Assembly (NCBI RefSeq): GCF_030867145.1
Contig: NC_134414.1
Location: 126,740,465-126,804,464, forward strand
DNA from: Opisthocomus hoazin
Taxonomy: Eukaryota > Chordata > Aves > Opisthocomiformes > Opisthocomidae
Direction: 5' to 3'
Length of the DNA stretch: 64,000 bases
Of the stretch, positions 23,301 to 35,997 are shown piece after piece (position 1 is the stretch's first letter; every line of letters begins with the position of its first letter). A model generated the notes under the pieces. The model made no database searches. It was not told the origin of the DNA and saw only the letters and a program-made list of their open reading frames with translations. A program made the translations under genes and the position numbers.

Positions 23301-26300
23301 GCATCACCAGGAAAGCACACACCACGGACTGCTCTTGTGCGCGTGCTTCCTCCTGCTCAGCAGCCTGGGAAGGACCCCCCGCAGCAGCTATTGCCAGCAT
23401 TCGCATGCTGCTTGCGTGTCACAGCCTGTTTATACGTTTGGGACAGCCACTAGCAGTTCTCTCCTACACACACACCAGGGACTCGAAGGAAAGCCACCTA
23501 GTTCATGCTGATAAGTTGCTCTCCTGACCTCATCTCCCTGCATTAAAGCTTTCTCTGCACACACAGAAACAGCATTAGATGAATATTACAATTACAGGCA
23601 TATAAACTCCTTTTGTACTTCCCAGGTCACACAAAGTCAGGTTCGCTGCAGCATTGAAACTGGTGTTTTTCAGATCGACAGACACCCTTCACAAAGCAGC
23701 TTCACCTCGGTGAGAAATATCTTGCAGAATCATTATGAATGCTGCGAGAGTGCTTCCTGCCCTGGGTGCATACAGAAGACACACCTAACTCACGTGCTGC
23801 TGAAGGACAGGAACGGAGGTTTTTCTTTGCTCTCAAACCCACCCATCAAGGAAATACAGAGGTAACCGTGCTGTCAGAGATGTATCACCACCCTGAGAAA
23901 AAAGGTCAGGCAAGCAGTTGTGTGAATAACTGTTCAGGTGTAGCAGGGAAATTAGAAAAAGAAAGTGACTTGGTCAATGCAAAATATTATTTTGGTTGAG
24001 ACGAAAAAGTGTCACTTCTGTCTGTTCATTAAATATGAGAACAAATGCATTCAGACACAGCGTTTGACTTAAGAACCAAGTAAGCAATCACTAGTGCTAC
24101 TGCAAGAGACAACTTCTTTTCCCTTCTACCCACCCCAGGTTTTGTGATACACCTCTGGATGTAAAATGAAAAGAAGGAAAAAAACCCCAAAAACCCACTC
24201 TAATGAGCTTGCAATATTCAGTCAGGCATTGTTCCTTGAGGACATTGGCTGGTGCACACTCAGCAGCTGAGATATTCCGCAGAGCAACAAAGCTAGGAGA
24301 GCCGGCAACAAGCGAGTCCATAAGAAAACCAGAAAGCAGGCTGCATATACATCCAAAGGAAAGAATGAACGCAAGAAAATGAGAATTGGAAATGAAAATG
24401 TACTAAATACAATACATTCAGGACCACGAAGTTCATCTGATAACTTCCACCTGCAGAGATTAAACTACGCCACAACAAAGTAGTTTAAAAGTAGAAATCC
24501 TATCTCATAGCCCTTCACTTCTGGCCTGGGATCCGAAGTTGTACTTTTCCAGCCCAATTTTACTTCCATTCAAAAACTATAATACTACAAAAGCACATCT
24601 CTACAGACAGTAGTACATACAGTGCTCACTTTTGTAGCTGGCAAGTCTACCTAACCTAGTTAGGATTTGCCACATTAAAAATAAAACATTGAAGATTTGA
24701 AGTATGGCCGGTAACTCGAGCAACCACTGTTTCCCACACAAAAGAACACTCCATTTAGGTCACAGGATTTATTTTCAAGTGGATCCAGGACAGATATGCA
24801 AGTCATTTTTTCACTGGAGTCAACTACAGCCCACAGCGCAACAGAGGACTCTCCACTTTAATGATGCTGCGCTAAGCACCCACGGCGTGGCAGGAGGAGG
24901 TGCAGAGCCATCTTCCCTATTGAGGGAACACAAAATCAGCTCAGAGAAGCAGAAACTTACTTTGAACAACTCACTACACTGGGAGTGGGAAAAGGGGAAT
25001 AACATTCCAGGACCACCATTTCCCTTTTGCACACTGAAAACGTTAGAGGTTTGTCAACATGGAGTGTATTACCAGCTTGTGGGGACACTGGGAGCAGAAG
25101 GAATCTGTAAGTGAAGGAAAGAGCTCAGAATTTCAAGGCGAAAGGGTTAATCGGTCACTCCTTTTGTAGCTAAATCTTTCTCATGTGTTGAGGAGAAAAA
25201 AATATCCCATAGTAAGGGAAACAACCTGGAAATGTATCCAGTATGCAAGTTAAAGGGTTGAGAACTAGAAGATAATGGAAGTAAAAATAATTTTCTTTTA
25301 AGCCTATTCCCTAATTTTTAATGCTTTAGTTACTGTAAATAGATAGGAAAATACAAGGTCTCCAATTCCCTCTGGCCTTCCACAGGGTGCATGAGGCCAA
25401 GGGAAGCAGGCGATAGGATATAACACGTGCTCTCTGATACAAAGCCCAGATTTAGGGCACTCTGCGTACAAGTGAATTAGACACACGTAGCTGTCCCAAA
25501 ACACTGCCTAGGTAAATGCACCTCCTCCAACAACGCAATTGCAACGTCACAGTTACTAATTAAACTTCCAAATGCATAGAATGCTTCTGCCTTCCAGGGC
25601 ATGAGAGATCACAGCTTATTTCTTTGTGCAGAAGGAACCAGTACATTACCAGCAAGCTGCAGGACGCTTTTGCTTAGCAACTTTCTACACATAGAGTCAC
25701 ACATCCAAGAAACACATTTCAGGATAACCAGACGCTCTTACCTCTACTCAGGGCTGTTGGAGGACAGGACCTGTGGTCTTTTCAAGGGTGCTGCAGAGCC
25801 GTCTCTTGTGCACGGGACCGCTGAAAGGAGTCAGCTACAGCCCAGCTTCTCCCTGTGGAGCCTTCGATCACTTGGAGCCCATAGCCAGGTATTTTCCATG
25901 ATGGGGTTTAAAAAAATTATATACATCACACTTAGCAGTGTCAGCTGGCTGCCAAAGTTTGTCAGCTATAGTTTGTGAGCATCCAACTTTCTTTAGACTT
26001 GAATCAAAGCCCTCTGTTACGTATGTAAAAGCACTAGGGCAAACACAGCGTTCGCATTCCCAGTGCAAATTTACTTGTGGTTGGTTTTCCCTGATGAAAA
26101 AAGCCTCTGACAGTGTTTTAAATAGAATGCTTTCACAGAGTATTTTTATGATCCAATTGATTTATTGTCATCGCTCAGCATAAAAGTGACACCGCGTACA
26201 GGTCATTGTTTACCAGCCAGCTGTAAACAGGCAGCATGCTGGGCTGAAGCAAGCACTGCCTCGTCAGTCCCGCTCTTCTCACTTGTGCTGCAGCATTCAG

Positions 26301-26629
26301 CAAGCTCGGGAGCTGGGCGTCCTGGGCTCCGGCTATAAAACCTGACAGACTCACAAGAAAATCCCAGTCTGGGCCAATAACACCGAGGAGCAACTAGCAC
26401 TGAAATTCAGCTCACCTGGGGAACAATTTGCCCTTCTGTTCCTCAGAAAGCCCCTGTCCTCACTATTAACTCTTCACTGACATCCCAATAAATTGTATAT
26501 TATTCTCCTGCCCCCCAGCAGAGTCCTTTCCCTTTGTGTCTGGGGAAAGCAGTTGCTGAAGACAGCTGGAAGGAGACTTTTATGATTATTATAGTAGCTG
26601 CAAAGTTGTATGCCCCGTGGCAGCACTCA
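20351..26629. other. Intergenic, no gene recognised
   Basis: Includes a moderately GC-rich segment at 20700-21150 with open frames on both strands, discussed in the findings. The 193-codon plus-strand frame at 22930-23511 shows no recognisable domain and crosses a composition change. The rest is AT-rich unique-looking DNA. Confidence 0.55.
21235..21272 (+). repeat. (AAAT)n-(GGGA)n simple repeats
   Basis: A few AAAT units run directly into GGGA/GGAG units, forming a purine-rich compound microsatellite. Confidence 0.8.
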
Positions 26630-27215
26630 GATATCTATCAGTTTCTGTCACAGGCTCAGCAGCACCAGCTTTAATGCAGAAATAGGTCTGCAGGCAGCCA
26701 GGGGAACCAGCGGCACCCCAGCTCAGACACATGTCAGAGAGCAGCAGCTGCAAGGCGCTGGCAACACCCTGGAAGACACAGGAGACCGGTGGAAGCAGAC
26801 ATTGCTGGGGACACCGCTGGAGAGAGGCTTGGAAGGAGGTGCTCCATGCCGAGGGTGGGCACACCTGAGGGACCCTCACTGGGGCAGGGACAACCCGGAA
26901 GGACCACAAAGAGCCCACGCTGGGGCAGAGACAGCTGTGAGGGATGGTGGCTGGCTGGGCACCCACGCCAGGCAGCAGCACCCTGAGGGAAACACATGGC
27001 GAAAGCAAAGGACAGGGAGACCAGGAAGGCGTTTGACTGAAGTAGACCCGGGGGAAGGGAGAAGAATGGGGTTTCCCTGAGTGGGTTTTTTTCACTTGTT
27101 TTGTTTCTACTCAACCCTCAAATCTGCAATTACATCTGTGTGTTAATTAGCAATAAATTTGGTCACGTAAAAATTCCTCAAGTCAAGATAGTTTTGCCGA
27201 TGATACATAATCCCA
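26630..27215 (+). mobile_element. Diverged LTR-like repeat fragment
   Basis: The GC-rich first part contains CCCACGCTGGGGCAGAGAC and CTCACTGGGGCAGGGACAAC, loosely iterated like the GGAGCAGG units of the element at 36.0-36.8 kb. The AT-rich second part has AATAAA near 27151 and then CTCAAGTCAAGATAGTTTTG, which resembles the 3' part of the same LTR type as I recall it. The boundaries are soft. The 168- and 156-codon frames on opposite strands here are treated as by-products. Confidence 0.45.
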
Positions 27216-29072
27216 AATTAAATTTCCCCTTACCTTAGAAGCTTCCATCTTATTTTATCCCATTGTATACAAATTGTACACAGAGGTGCAAATCTAACAC
27301 ACACAGCGCTCTAAGTAACGTCGTTGGGCATCAACAAGGCAGGTGTGTAAAGTATTTCAACTTCACATTTCTTTACATTACCTTAGTAGCCAGTGGCTAA
27401 GGTGCAACAGGTAAATTCAGTGCTTATAACCCCTCCAGCTGAGGCATAAAGGGTGCACACATTTAGCGGTCTTTGCCGAAACTGTAGCCGACGAGGACGC
27501 ATGCACCACTACCCCCCTTTGCAACAGGCCAGTACAGAGAGCTCATGGTTCGGTCAGTGTCCATCTGTCCCAGATGTGATAATGCGTGCCACAGACAAAA
27601 CTGAAAATTGAATTGTAAATTAAAAATATTGAGACCCTTTTAGTGCCATAACCACTATTTCTAATAGCAGTGTTTAAAGTGTTTGCATCTCATAAACTGA
27701 AGTTTCTAATTTCAGAAAAAAATGGCTATTCATCTGAGTAATTCAGATGCACGTCAGCTAGCAAGTAATTGAAGACAAAGTGTTTCTCTGTAACAAACCT
27801 CTATAATGAAAACAACAGAGTAAAATCCTAAAGTTCAACTCAATATATCACGTTAATCTTCAGAATGGGATTTTCTCACCACTAATCTTGTTAGAGCTAG
27901 GGCACTGTGCAAATATATCTAAACCCATAATTACTGAAGAGATATTAAAAAGATCCATTTATTTCAATAAAAAATGCAAACTTTGAGAAGAATTCATTAA
28001 TACTCAAAATCCAGCCATGCAATAAATAATACTAATGAACTGAGAAAAAAGAATAGATGAACAAGTACTGACATGATGTCTTATGCTTACTGCTGTTAAA
28101 GAGGAACTGACAATTACTCCATTTGAAATGTAATTCTAATAAGTGAAATGCTACAAAGTGACTTTTTAAAAAATATGTATGTACATATATACACAAATTT
28201 AAAAAATGTATTATGACGAAAACTAATTTAATTTAGTCCTAAGGAGGCTATAAGACCGTTTTCAACACCTTTAAGCTCTGTTTACATTAGCAAACAGTGC
28301 TGTGCAACAGGAGCACGAAACAGCTGTTGCTGAGATGCTGCCAGCACACAAACTATACATACGTTGGGGGGGTTACTGCCAGCTCGCTCCAGGCTGGTCC
28401 TGTGGACCAACTGCCTCGCAGCAAGCAGAGTGCCTTAGGTGCAGGGCTGGAGGATCTCCCTAGGTTGATTTTGTCCAAAGGAAACTCCAAATGCATGCTC
28501 CAAGGGTGCCCCATAAAGTGAATGAAAACACCTTGATTGTGTGTGTGGCAACAAACACGAAATGTTCTTCAGATAAAGCCTCCTGACTTGCACTAAAATG
28601 CTTCCTACAGTGGATGCACTCAGCACACTGTAGATGGTTCATTCTAGGACAAAACTAGCTAGGCACAGCAGAAATCTAAGCGCAACATTCACCCACACTT
28701 ACCTAGATGATCCAATGACAATGAGAGGTATCTAAAATAGCATTTTCAGCACCAACAGGCTGTGATAGCTGTCAAGACAGAATATAAAAACATGTTTTTC
28801 CATATGCTTGTGAGCTTCTGCAATTTGCTAAGAGGAAAAATCAAACACTTGGTTTGGTATTTTGGAATCATAACATAGCTGTTCAAATAGTGCACTTGGA
28901 GTTAGCCAGGCTGCTTCAATGGACATTTGCAATAATTTTCTATAGGCTTCCAGTGCAGACTGAGACGAATTCCAACAATACCTGTATGTTCACTGCTCCT
29001 TAATTTCACTGGCATTTTACTGAAATGAATTCCTGGTGCCTATGTTGTGATACAAAAAGCAGATTCATGTTA
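27216..29072. other. Intergenic, AT-rich, nothing recognised
   Basis: No long frames or repeat families. Contains a short TATGTATGTACATATATACAC-like low-complexity stretch near 28170-28195. Confidence 0.6.
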
Positions 29073-29161
29073 TCACAGAATCACAGAATCACAGAATAGT
29101 AGGGGTTGGAAGGGACCTCTGTGGGTCATCTAGTCCAACCCCCCTGCCAAAGCAGGGTCAC

Positions 29162-31966
29162 CTACAGTAGGCTGCACAGGATCTTGTCCAGGCGGGTCTT
29201 GAATATCTCTAGAGAAGGAGACTCCACAACCTCCCTGGGCAGCCTGTTCCAGTGCTCCGTCACCCTCAGAGGGAAGAAGTTCCTCCTCATGTTCAGACGG
29301 AACTTCCTGTGCCTCAGTTTGTGCCCATTGCCCCTTGTCCTGTCACTGGGCACCACTGAAAAGAGCTTGGCCCCATCCTCCTGACACCCACCCTTCAGAT
29401 ATTTGTAGGCATTTATAAGGTCCCCTCACAGCCTTCTCTTCTTCAGGCTGAACAAGCCCAGTTCCCTCAACCTCTCCTCGTAGGGGAGATGCTCCAGTCC
29501 CCTCACCATCCTTGTAGCCCTCCGCTGGACTCTCTCCAGTAGCTCTTCATCCTTCTTGAACTGGGGAGCCCAGAACTGGACACAGTACTCCAGATGAGGC
29601 CTCACCAGGGTAGTGTAGAGGGGAAGGAGAACCTCCCTTGTCCTGCTGGCCACACTCTTCTTGATGCACCCCAGGATCCCATTGGCTTTCTTGGCAGCCA
29701 GGGCACACTGCTGGCTCATGGTTAACCTGTCGTCCACCAGGACACCCAGGTCCCTCTCCGCAGAGCTGCTCTCCAGCAGGTCCACCCCAAGCCTGTACTG
29801 GTGCATGAGGTTGTTCCTCCCCAGGTGCAGGACCCTGCACTTGCCCTTGTTGAACCTCATCAGGTTCCTCTCTGCCCAGCTTTCCAGCCTATCCAGGTCA
29901 CGCTGAATGGCAGCACAGCCTTCTGGTGTATCTACCACACCTCCCAGTTTGGTGTCGTCAGCAAACTTACTGAGGGTACATTCTAACTCTTCATCCAGGT
30001 CGTTGATGAAGAAGTTAAACAAGACTGGGCCCAGTACTGACCCCTGAGGGACACCACTTGTCACCAGCCTCCAACTAGACTCAGCGCCGCTGATGACAAC
30101 CCTCTGAGTTCTGCCATTCAGCCAGTTCTCTATCCACTTCACCGACCACTCATCCAGCCCACACTTTCTCAGCTTCCCGAGGAGGATATCATGGGAGACT
30201 GTGTCGAAAGCCTTGCTGAAGTCAAGGTAGATAACATCCACAGCTCTCCCTTCGTCTACCCAGCCAGTCATGTCATCGTAGAAAGCTATCAGATTGGTCA
30301 GGCATGATTTCCCCTTGGTGAATCCATGCTGACTACTCCTGATAACCTTCTTTTCTTCCACTTGCTTCATGATGGCCTCCAGGATAAGCTGCTCCATCAC
30401 CTTTCCCTGGATGGAGGTGAGGCTGACCGGCCTGTAGTTCCCTGGGTCCTCCTTCTTGCCCTTTTTGAAGATTGGAGTGACATTGGCCTTTCTCCAGTCC
30501 TCGGGCACCTCTCCTGTCCTCCAGGACCTCTCAAAGATGATGGAGAGTGGCTCAGCAATGACATCCGCCAGCTCCCTCAGCACTCGTGGGTGCATTCCAT
30601 CGGGGCCCATGGATTTGTGGACATCCAGATCACTTAAGCGATCCCTCACACAGTCCTCCTCGACCAAGGGAAAGTCGTTCTCTTTGTAGGCTTCATCTCT
30701 TCCCTCCGGGGCCTGGGATTCCTGAGGGCCAGTCTTAGCACTGAAGACTGAAGCAAAGAAGGCATTCAGTAGCTCTGCCTTCTCCACATCCTCCGTCACC
30801 AGGACACCCTCCTCATTCAGCAGCGGCCCCACGTTGTCCCTAGCCTTCCTTTTGCTGCTGATGTAGTTGAAGAAGCCCTTCTTGTTGTTTTTGACATCCC
30901 TTGCCAGCTTCAATTCCAGGTGAGCCTTGGCCTTCCTTGTCGCATCCCTGCATGCTCTCACTACGTTTCTGTACTCTTCCCAAGTGGCCTGTCCCTCTTT
31001 CCACATTCTATGCACCTTTCTCTTCTGCCTGATCTCCGCTAGAAGCTCCTTGTTTAACCATGCAGGTCTCCTGCCTCCTTTGCTAAATTTCTTTCTCAGG
31101 GGGATGCATTGCTCCTGTGCATGGAAGAAGTGTTGTTTAAAAAGCGACCAGCACTCATGGACCCCCCTGCCTTTGAGAGCCCTGGCCCACGGGATTCCTC
31201 CCAGTAGCTCCTTGAAGAGGGCAAAGTCAGCCCTCCTGAGGTCCAGGGTTTTGATCCTGCTTATCGCCCTGCTTCCTCCACGCAGGATCCTGAACTCGAC
31301 CATTTCATGGTCACTGCAGCCAAGTCTACCTCCAACCTTCACATCCTCCACCAGTCCCTCCTTGTTTGTTAACACGAGGTCCAGCAGCGCACCTTTCCTT
31401 GTTGGTTCCTCCACCACTTGCATCACAAAGTTATCATCGATGCTCTGTAGGAACCTCCTGGATTGCGCCTGCCTAGCTGTATGGTCTTCCCAGCTGATGT
31501 CAGGGTGGTTGAAGTCCCCCATGGGAACCAGGGCCTGTGACTGTGAGGCTGCTTGCAGCTGCCTGTAGAAGGCCTCATCAACCTCCTCCTCCTGGTCAGG
31601 TGGCCTATAGTATACTCCCACCGTAATGTCACCCTTATGAGCCTGTCCCTTAATTCTAACCCACAAGCTTTCAACTTGTTCCTCATTTGCCCCCAGGCAA
31701 AGCTCAATGCATTCTGCTTGCTCCCTCACATATAGAGCAACTCCCCCACCTCTCCTTGTTGGTCTGTCTTTCCTAAAGAGTCTGTAGCCATCTATGACAG
31801 CATGCCAGTCATGCGAGTTGTCCCACCACGTTTCTGTGATGGCGACCAAGTCGTAGCCGTCCTGCTGTATAATGGCTTCCAGCTCCTCCTGTTTATTGCC
31901 CATACTACATGCATTGGTGTAAACACACTTGAGCTGGGCTGTCAATCTCACCCCTGGCCTTGGCAC
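29162..31966 (-). pseudogene. CR1 ORF2 (endonuclease-reverse transcriptase), open except for one TGA
   Basis: The frame is open for 846 codons from 31966, meets TGA at 29426-29428, and reopens in the same frame to 29162, ending in the conserved C-terminal segment ([18 protein letters not shown]). Residues 13-228 form an APE-type endonuclease: ITETWW with E45, GDFNHPD with D151 and N153, and SDH at 218-220. Residues 490-750 form the reverse transcriptase, with [10 protein letters not shown] (D582), [11 protein letters not shown] and the FADD catalytic motif at 668-671. In the family the stop position is normally Arg, so a CGA-to-TGA transition is the likely cause. Everything upstream looks intact. 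The protein would nick target DNA and copy the element's RNA by target-primed reverse transcription. Confidence 0.92.
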
Positions 31967-32022
31967 TCCAAGCCTAGGCTCATCCCTAGTGAGCTGGGCA
32001 ATATCCCCTTCCCCCTTCGAAC

Positions 32023-32345
32023 CTAGTTTAAAGCCCTCTCAATGAGCCCCGCCAGCTCGTGGCCAAGAATTCTTTTCCCCCTTTGTGATAGCTGAGCTCC
32101 ACTTGTTGCCAGCAGGCCCGGTGCTGTGTATACCTCCCCATGATCAAAAAAGCCAAAATTTGACCGATGGCACCAGTCCCTGAGCCACCTGTTAACCAGG
32201 TGAGTTTTCCTGCCCCTTTCAGTGCTGTCCCCTGCCACTGATGGGATGGAGGAAAACACCACCTGCGCCCCTGATCCCTCAACCAGTCGCCCCAGTGCCC
32301 TGAAGTCCCTGAAGTTATGATGCGATCCACACTGGCCACATGACA
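32023..32345 (-). pseudogene. CR1 ORF1 C-terminal fragment (esterase-like domain)
   Basis: About 107 codons ending in [13 protein letters not shown] and a TAG, 50-60 bases upstream of ORF2. The motifs VVFSSIPSV, WCHRSNFGFFDHG and LSQRGKRILGHELAGL match the SGNH-esterase-like end of CR1 ORF1 proteins. The upstream part, with the nucleophile Ser block and zinc-finger region, is missing, so the copy is 5'-truncated here. Confidence 0.75.
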
Positions 32346-35300
32346 CGCTTCTTCACAGGAGATTAAAGCTTTGTATATTACAAGAGAAGACCTGGTCACA
32401 CCCAATTATCTTTGAGGAGTAACTTGAGAGAGAGGAAGAAGCTGGAAATGCCAACACTCCAAAGACAGCTGTCATAAATAGGCCAATTACCTATTATTAT
32501 TTTTACCACGGGAGCTGTTTCCCTCCTCTATCCCCATTTGTTTGTGCAATTGAAAGGATGTAGAGTACCTAGGTCTCCTCAAACAAGTCATAATGTGTCT
32601 GCAGACTGAAAATGCCCGTCTGGAGAGCTAAGATACTTGGATCCGACTAGGTATGAGATACAAAGAAAACAAGTGGCAAAAGTGCAGAAGACACATTAAA
32701 AGAAAAGGAAAAAATAACCCACAAAAATTGAAAACTCTTCCCTGACACTTAACTAAGTGGAAAGAAACACCTCCTCATTGTTTCCTACCTGCAAGTTTTA
32801 CTCAATTCCCCAGTCCTTAGAGTAGAGAAGGTGGGGAGTTGCTATTCCCTACTGCCATCTCTCCTGCTGGAGAAGCCCTGGTTTATTCACTCTTTCCTTC
32901 CCTGAAAGCTGCTCCTGCCCATTATTAGGAACAGTAAATACTCTTTTCCTTCTTTTCAGGTTCTCGGACACAAGCCACCAGGCTTGTGGCAGAATTCAGC
33001 AGCTCAGGAGGGAGAAAACTCTGAGATAAAAGATAAGCTTCTCTTTTGTTTTGTTAAATCAAGGTCAATTTACCATTACAAAGCACCATTTCCTTTCTCG
33101 AAATAGTCGCATGTGGGTAAATGCTGGCAAGGCACCAAAACCTCATCTAAATGAGAAGCTTTGGCTTTTACTGGTTTTAAAATGAGTGATTTACTGTGGC
33201 ACATACACCATGATGTTATTCCCCTTGCAAGTATGCTCTCAGAGTGTAGAGAAGAGGCGTGCGTGCATGAATTACATGACCCTTGCTCCTTCCAGCAGAC
33301 GCCTGCCTCTTCAAGAGTGGGGGCCAGCCAGACTAAGGTCAGGCTGCACGCCATTCCCCTTCTCCTTCCTGACTGCACAAACCCGCCTGGCAAGCTGCAC
33401 AACTACCTATATGAAAACTAACTACAGCTGCTTTAACAGCTAACGACTGTTAGTGGCTTTCTGGGTGCTTTTTACTGCAATTTACAACTGAAGCCAGTAT
33501 AGCTTGAACCATTGCCTCTCCGTGTAAATAAGACTATCACAAAAACCTCTGCTTTGTTCTAAACCATGTCTCCAAAGAGCCCCTATAAGGGCAATTATTC
33601 CTGTCAAAAAGCCCAATAAATTTTATATTTTTGTTCTCTCTATAAGTTCATCAAAGCAAGATAGAAAGTTTCTTACTTCTCATTCTACTCTATGCAAAAC
33701 ATGCTGGCCTGGGCATGTCTAGCCTCTCTGCCACAATATATTCATGTGGCTGTTTCCTTGGCATTTTCAGCAAGGACTAGGGAACCGGGGGGGGGGGGGA
33801 GTGGGGGGGGGGGGGGGGGGAGAGAAGGAAAAAAAAAAAAAAAAAAACGAAAAGAAGGTACAGTTTGAACACAGCATGGTGCAGAAGGCTACAGACTGCC
33901 TCAGAATAAGGGTGATCCTCCTCTCCTCGGGCCTGAGAGGTAAGATTTGCAGTTACAAGCAATAAAGCAATACTGAGAAACAGCAACTGTGCTGCCTCCA
34001 GGATCCCAGCCACAGGAGCTAGGCATTCGGGAAGAAAAAAATCCAAGGAAGCAGATGCCAAAAGAAATGCATTTGTTAACAAGTCAGCTGAAATGTTATT
34101 GCCAGGAAGCTGTCTTACCACCATAATGTTTCCCTCCACAACCCTAGAACAACAGGTTTCCTGAACGTCCCAGCCTGACATCACTGGTGGGCTGATACCT
34201 TTAAAACATCCTTCAGATCCTCACCCAGGGCTGGTGGATTGATTGCCTTCAAACCTTCCTTTGGGTCAAGGCAAGCGACCACCGGCAACGTCAGGCCCTT
34301 CGTTGCGAGGGGTAAGCCAGGCAGCTCATCCTCCAGAGCCAGCACCGGGGCACGGCTCGGCCAAGTGCCCGGCTCCCCATGGCCCTGTCGCCCGGTGTCA
34401 CCACGGGGCCATGACACCGGCTGGGCCCGGGGCAGCGCTGCTACTCGGTGCCCCTGCGGCTGCACGGGGTCCTTCCTCTCTCCTGCGAGCAGCTGAGTTT
34501 AAAGCAGAGGATTCCTGGCAAGGGATTGGCTTCACGTTGGTCACAAACTGAAACTCAGAATCTCCGATTAAGGATTTTAGCACCAGTGGAAATGCTGTCA
34601 GTATACATAAAATTCCGCTCTTTAGTGTCTTCCCCTGCTCGATTAACCAGGCACTCTCACCAGCACCGCTGTGGTCGCAGCTGCCAGCTGCTCCGCCTCC
34701 GACCTTCCAGCACAGGGGCCCACGCAAGCTGCCTTACTTACCCACCTCTTCTCAGTCTTTACGGAGGGGCCGACTAAATGAGCTTATCTCTTCCCTGTCT
34801 CTGGCCACCGTATGTCCCTGCCAGTACTCGTGCTTGAATCGCCAGCCGCACTGTAAGTACGTCAGCGTTGCACAGGAGAGCCCGAAGTTCTGTGTTGGTG
34901 AACACGTCAGACTCGCAGAGCCTGAGGGTTTATAAGAAAACACATCTGGAAAAACAATTGTTGACACTGGTTCCTGATAATTCCAATCTGTGGGAGGAAC
35001 ATTACATTTAATTAACAATTTCTACTTTGTTTCCTGAAAAAAGAAACTTTCAATCTACAGCAAGTCTTCAAAAAGAAAATCCTTTGAACACTGAAGTACA
35101 TTGCATGAGCTGAAGGCCAAGTCCTATGATTTTTGCTCTCTTTACTGAGGGCCTATGGTTCTACAGAACTTGACCACCTTGCAGAATTTACCCTTCTCAA
35201 ACACTCACAGGAAAAAAAACAAGCCATCAAGATAGATAAGGGATTGTAAGAAACAGCCAGCGTGCAAAAAGACGCAGAAGTGTCTCGTGACAGGGGAACA

Positions 35301-35997
35301 TGGAAAATCTCCTGCCATAACGAAGACAATTAGAACAGGAAAAAAATAAAAGCAGAATAATAAAGAAATGCTAAAGCTCATCACCTGGAATGCCTCATTT
35401 AGCTGCTTATGTAATTCATGGTCTTGGAAGTGCCTCAACACTGAATTTCAAATACGAGCATGTATTAGAGGAGACAACTAACAAGAACATGGCATTGCTT
35501 ATCCATCTTTAGACTCCACTCTGATAAGTATCTGTGACTCTTTAAAACCGATTTGTCAGAAGTATGTGACATTTGTCCAAAACAACCGGGAATGAGAAAA
35601 ATCAGTATTTCAAGCATTCTTCTGCTCCACTTCGTACATAACACTTAAACCTCGGTTTAGTTTGAAGACATCAAGAAATCAGTCACAAGCTAAAAAGAAT
35701 ACACAAGAAAACACTGCAATTCCTAGTAATGTCATGTTCGCAAAGTAGCTGCTTTTGCACATTTTATGTAATATTACATGCTCACATTGAATAAAATACA
35801 CAGAGAGGGTAAGGATACAATACTTAGCAACAATACAGTCTTGATGGTGCAATCATCTTTCACATTTTCCAACACTGGGATTTCTTCTGCCACCAGTTAC
35901 TGCATGGCATCACTCTGTAGGATGAACTTACTCTACACATTCCATCACCATCTTTAAATCTGTTGCTCTCTTTAAACAATTATAGAATTCATTGCAC
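32346..35997. other. Intergenic, nothing recognised apart from the purine tract
   Basis: A GC-rich patch at 34200-34520 gives overlapping open frames on both strands without recognisable domains. The remainder is AT-rich. Confidence 0.6.
33786..33858 (+). repeat. Purine tract: long G runs followed by a long A run
   Basis: Runs of about 13 and 18 G separated by AGT, then AGAGAAGG, about 19 A, CG and AAAAGAAGG. The strand is almost purely purine for 70 bases. Run lengths may include assembly error. Confidence 0.9.

Larger units (their letters stand above)
29073..32345 (-). mobile_element. CR1 non-LTR retrotransposon, long copy with ORF1 tail and near-intact ORF2
   Basis: Read on the minus strand, the element runs from the C-terminal part of ORF1 through all of ORF2 to the CR1 3' tail. 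The tail is the 8-bp unit ATTCTGTG repeated three times (29073-29096) after the conserved segment with GGTTGGACTAGATGACC-like sequence. At about 3.3 kb it is far longer than typical bird CR1 copies, most of which are 5'-truncated to a few hundred bases. The left boundary in ORF1 is uncertain (about 32330-32345). No target-site duplication is evident, which is usual for CR1. Confidence 0.95.

Noticed and set aside
22930-23511. 193-codon plus-strand frame as a gene
   Set aside because: It crosses from AT-rich to GC-rich sequence, has no recognisable domain, and has competing frames on both strands.
26589-27095. Opposed 168- and 156-codon frames
   Set aside because: They fall in the LTR-like GC-rich segment and are composition by-products.
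30927-31568. 213-codon plus-strand frame
   Set aside because: Antisense of the CR1 ORF2 frame, with no protein resemblance.
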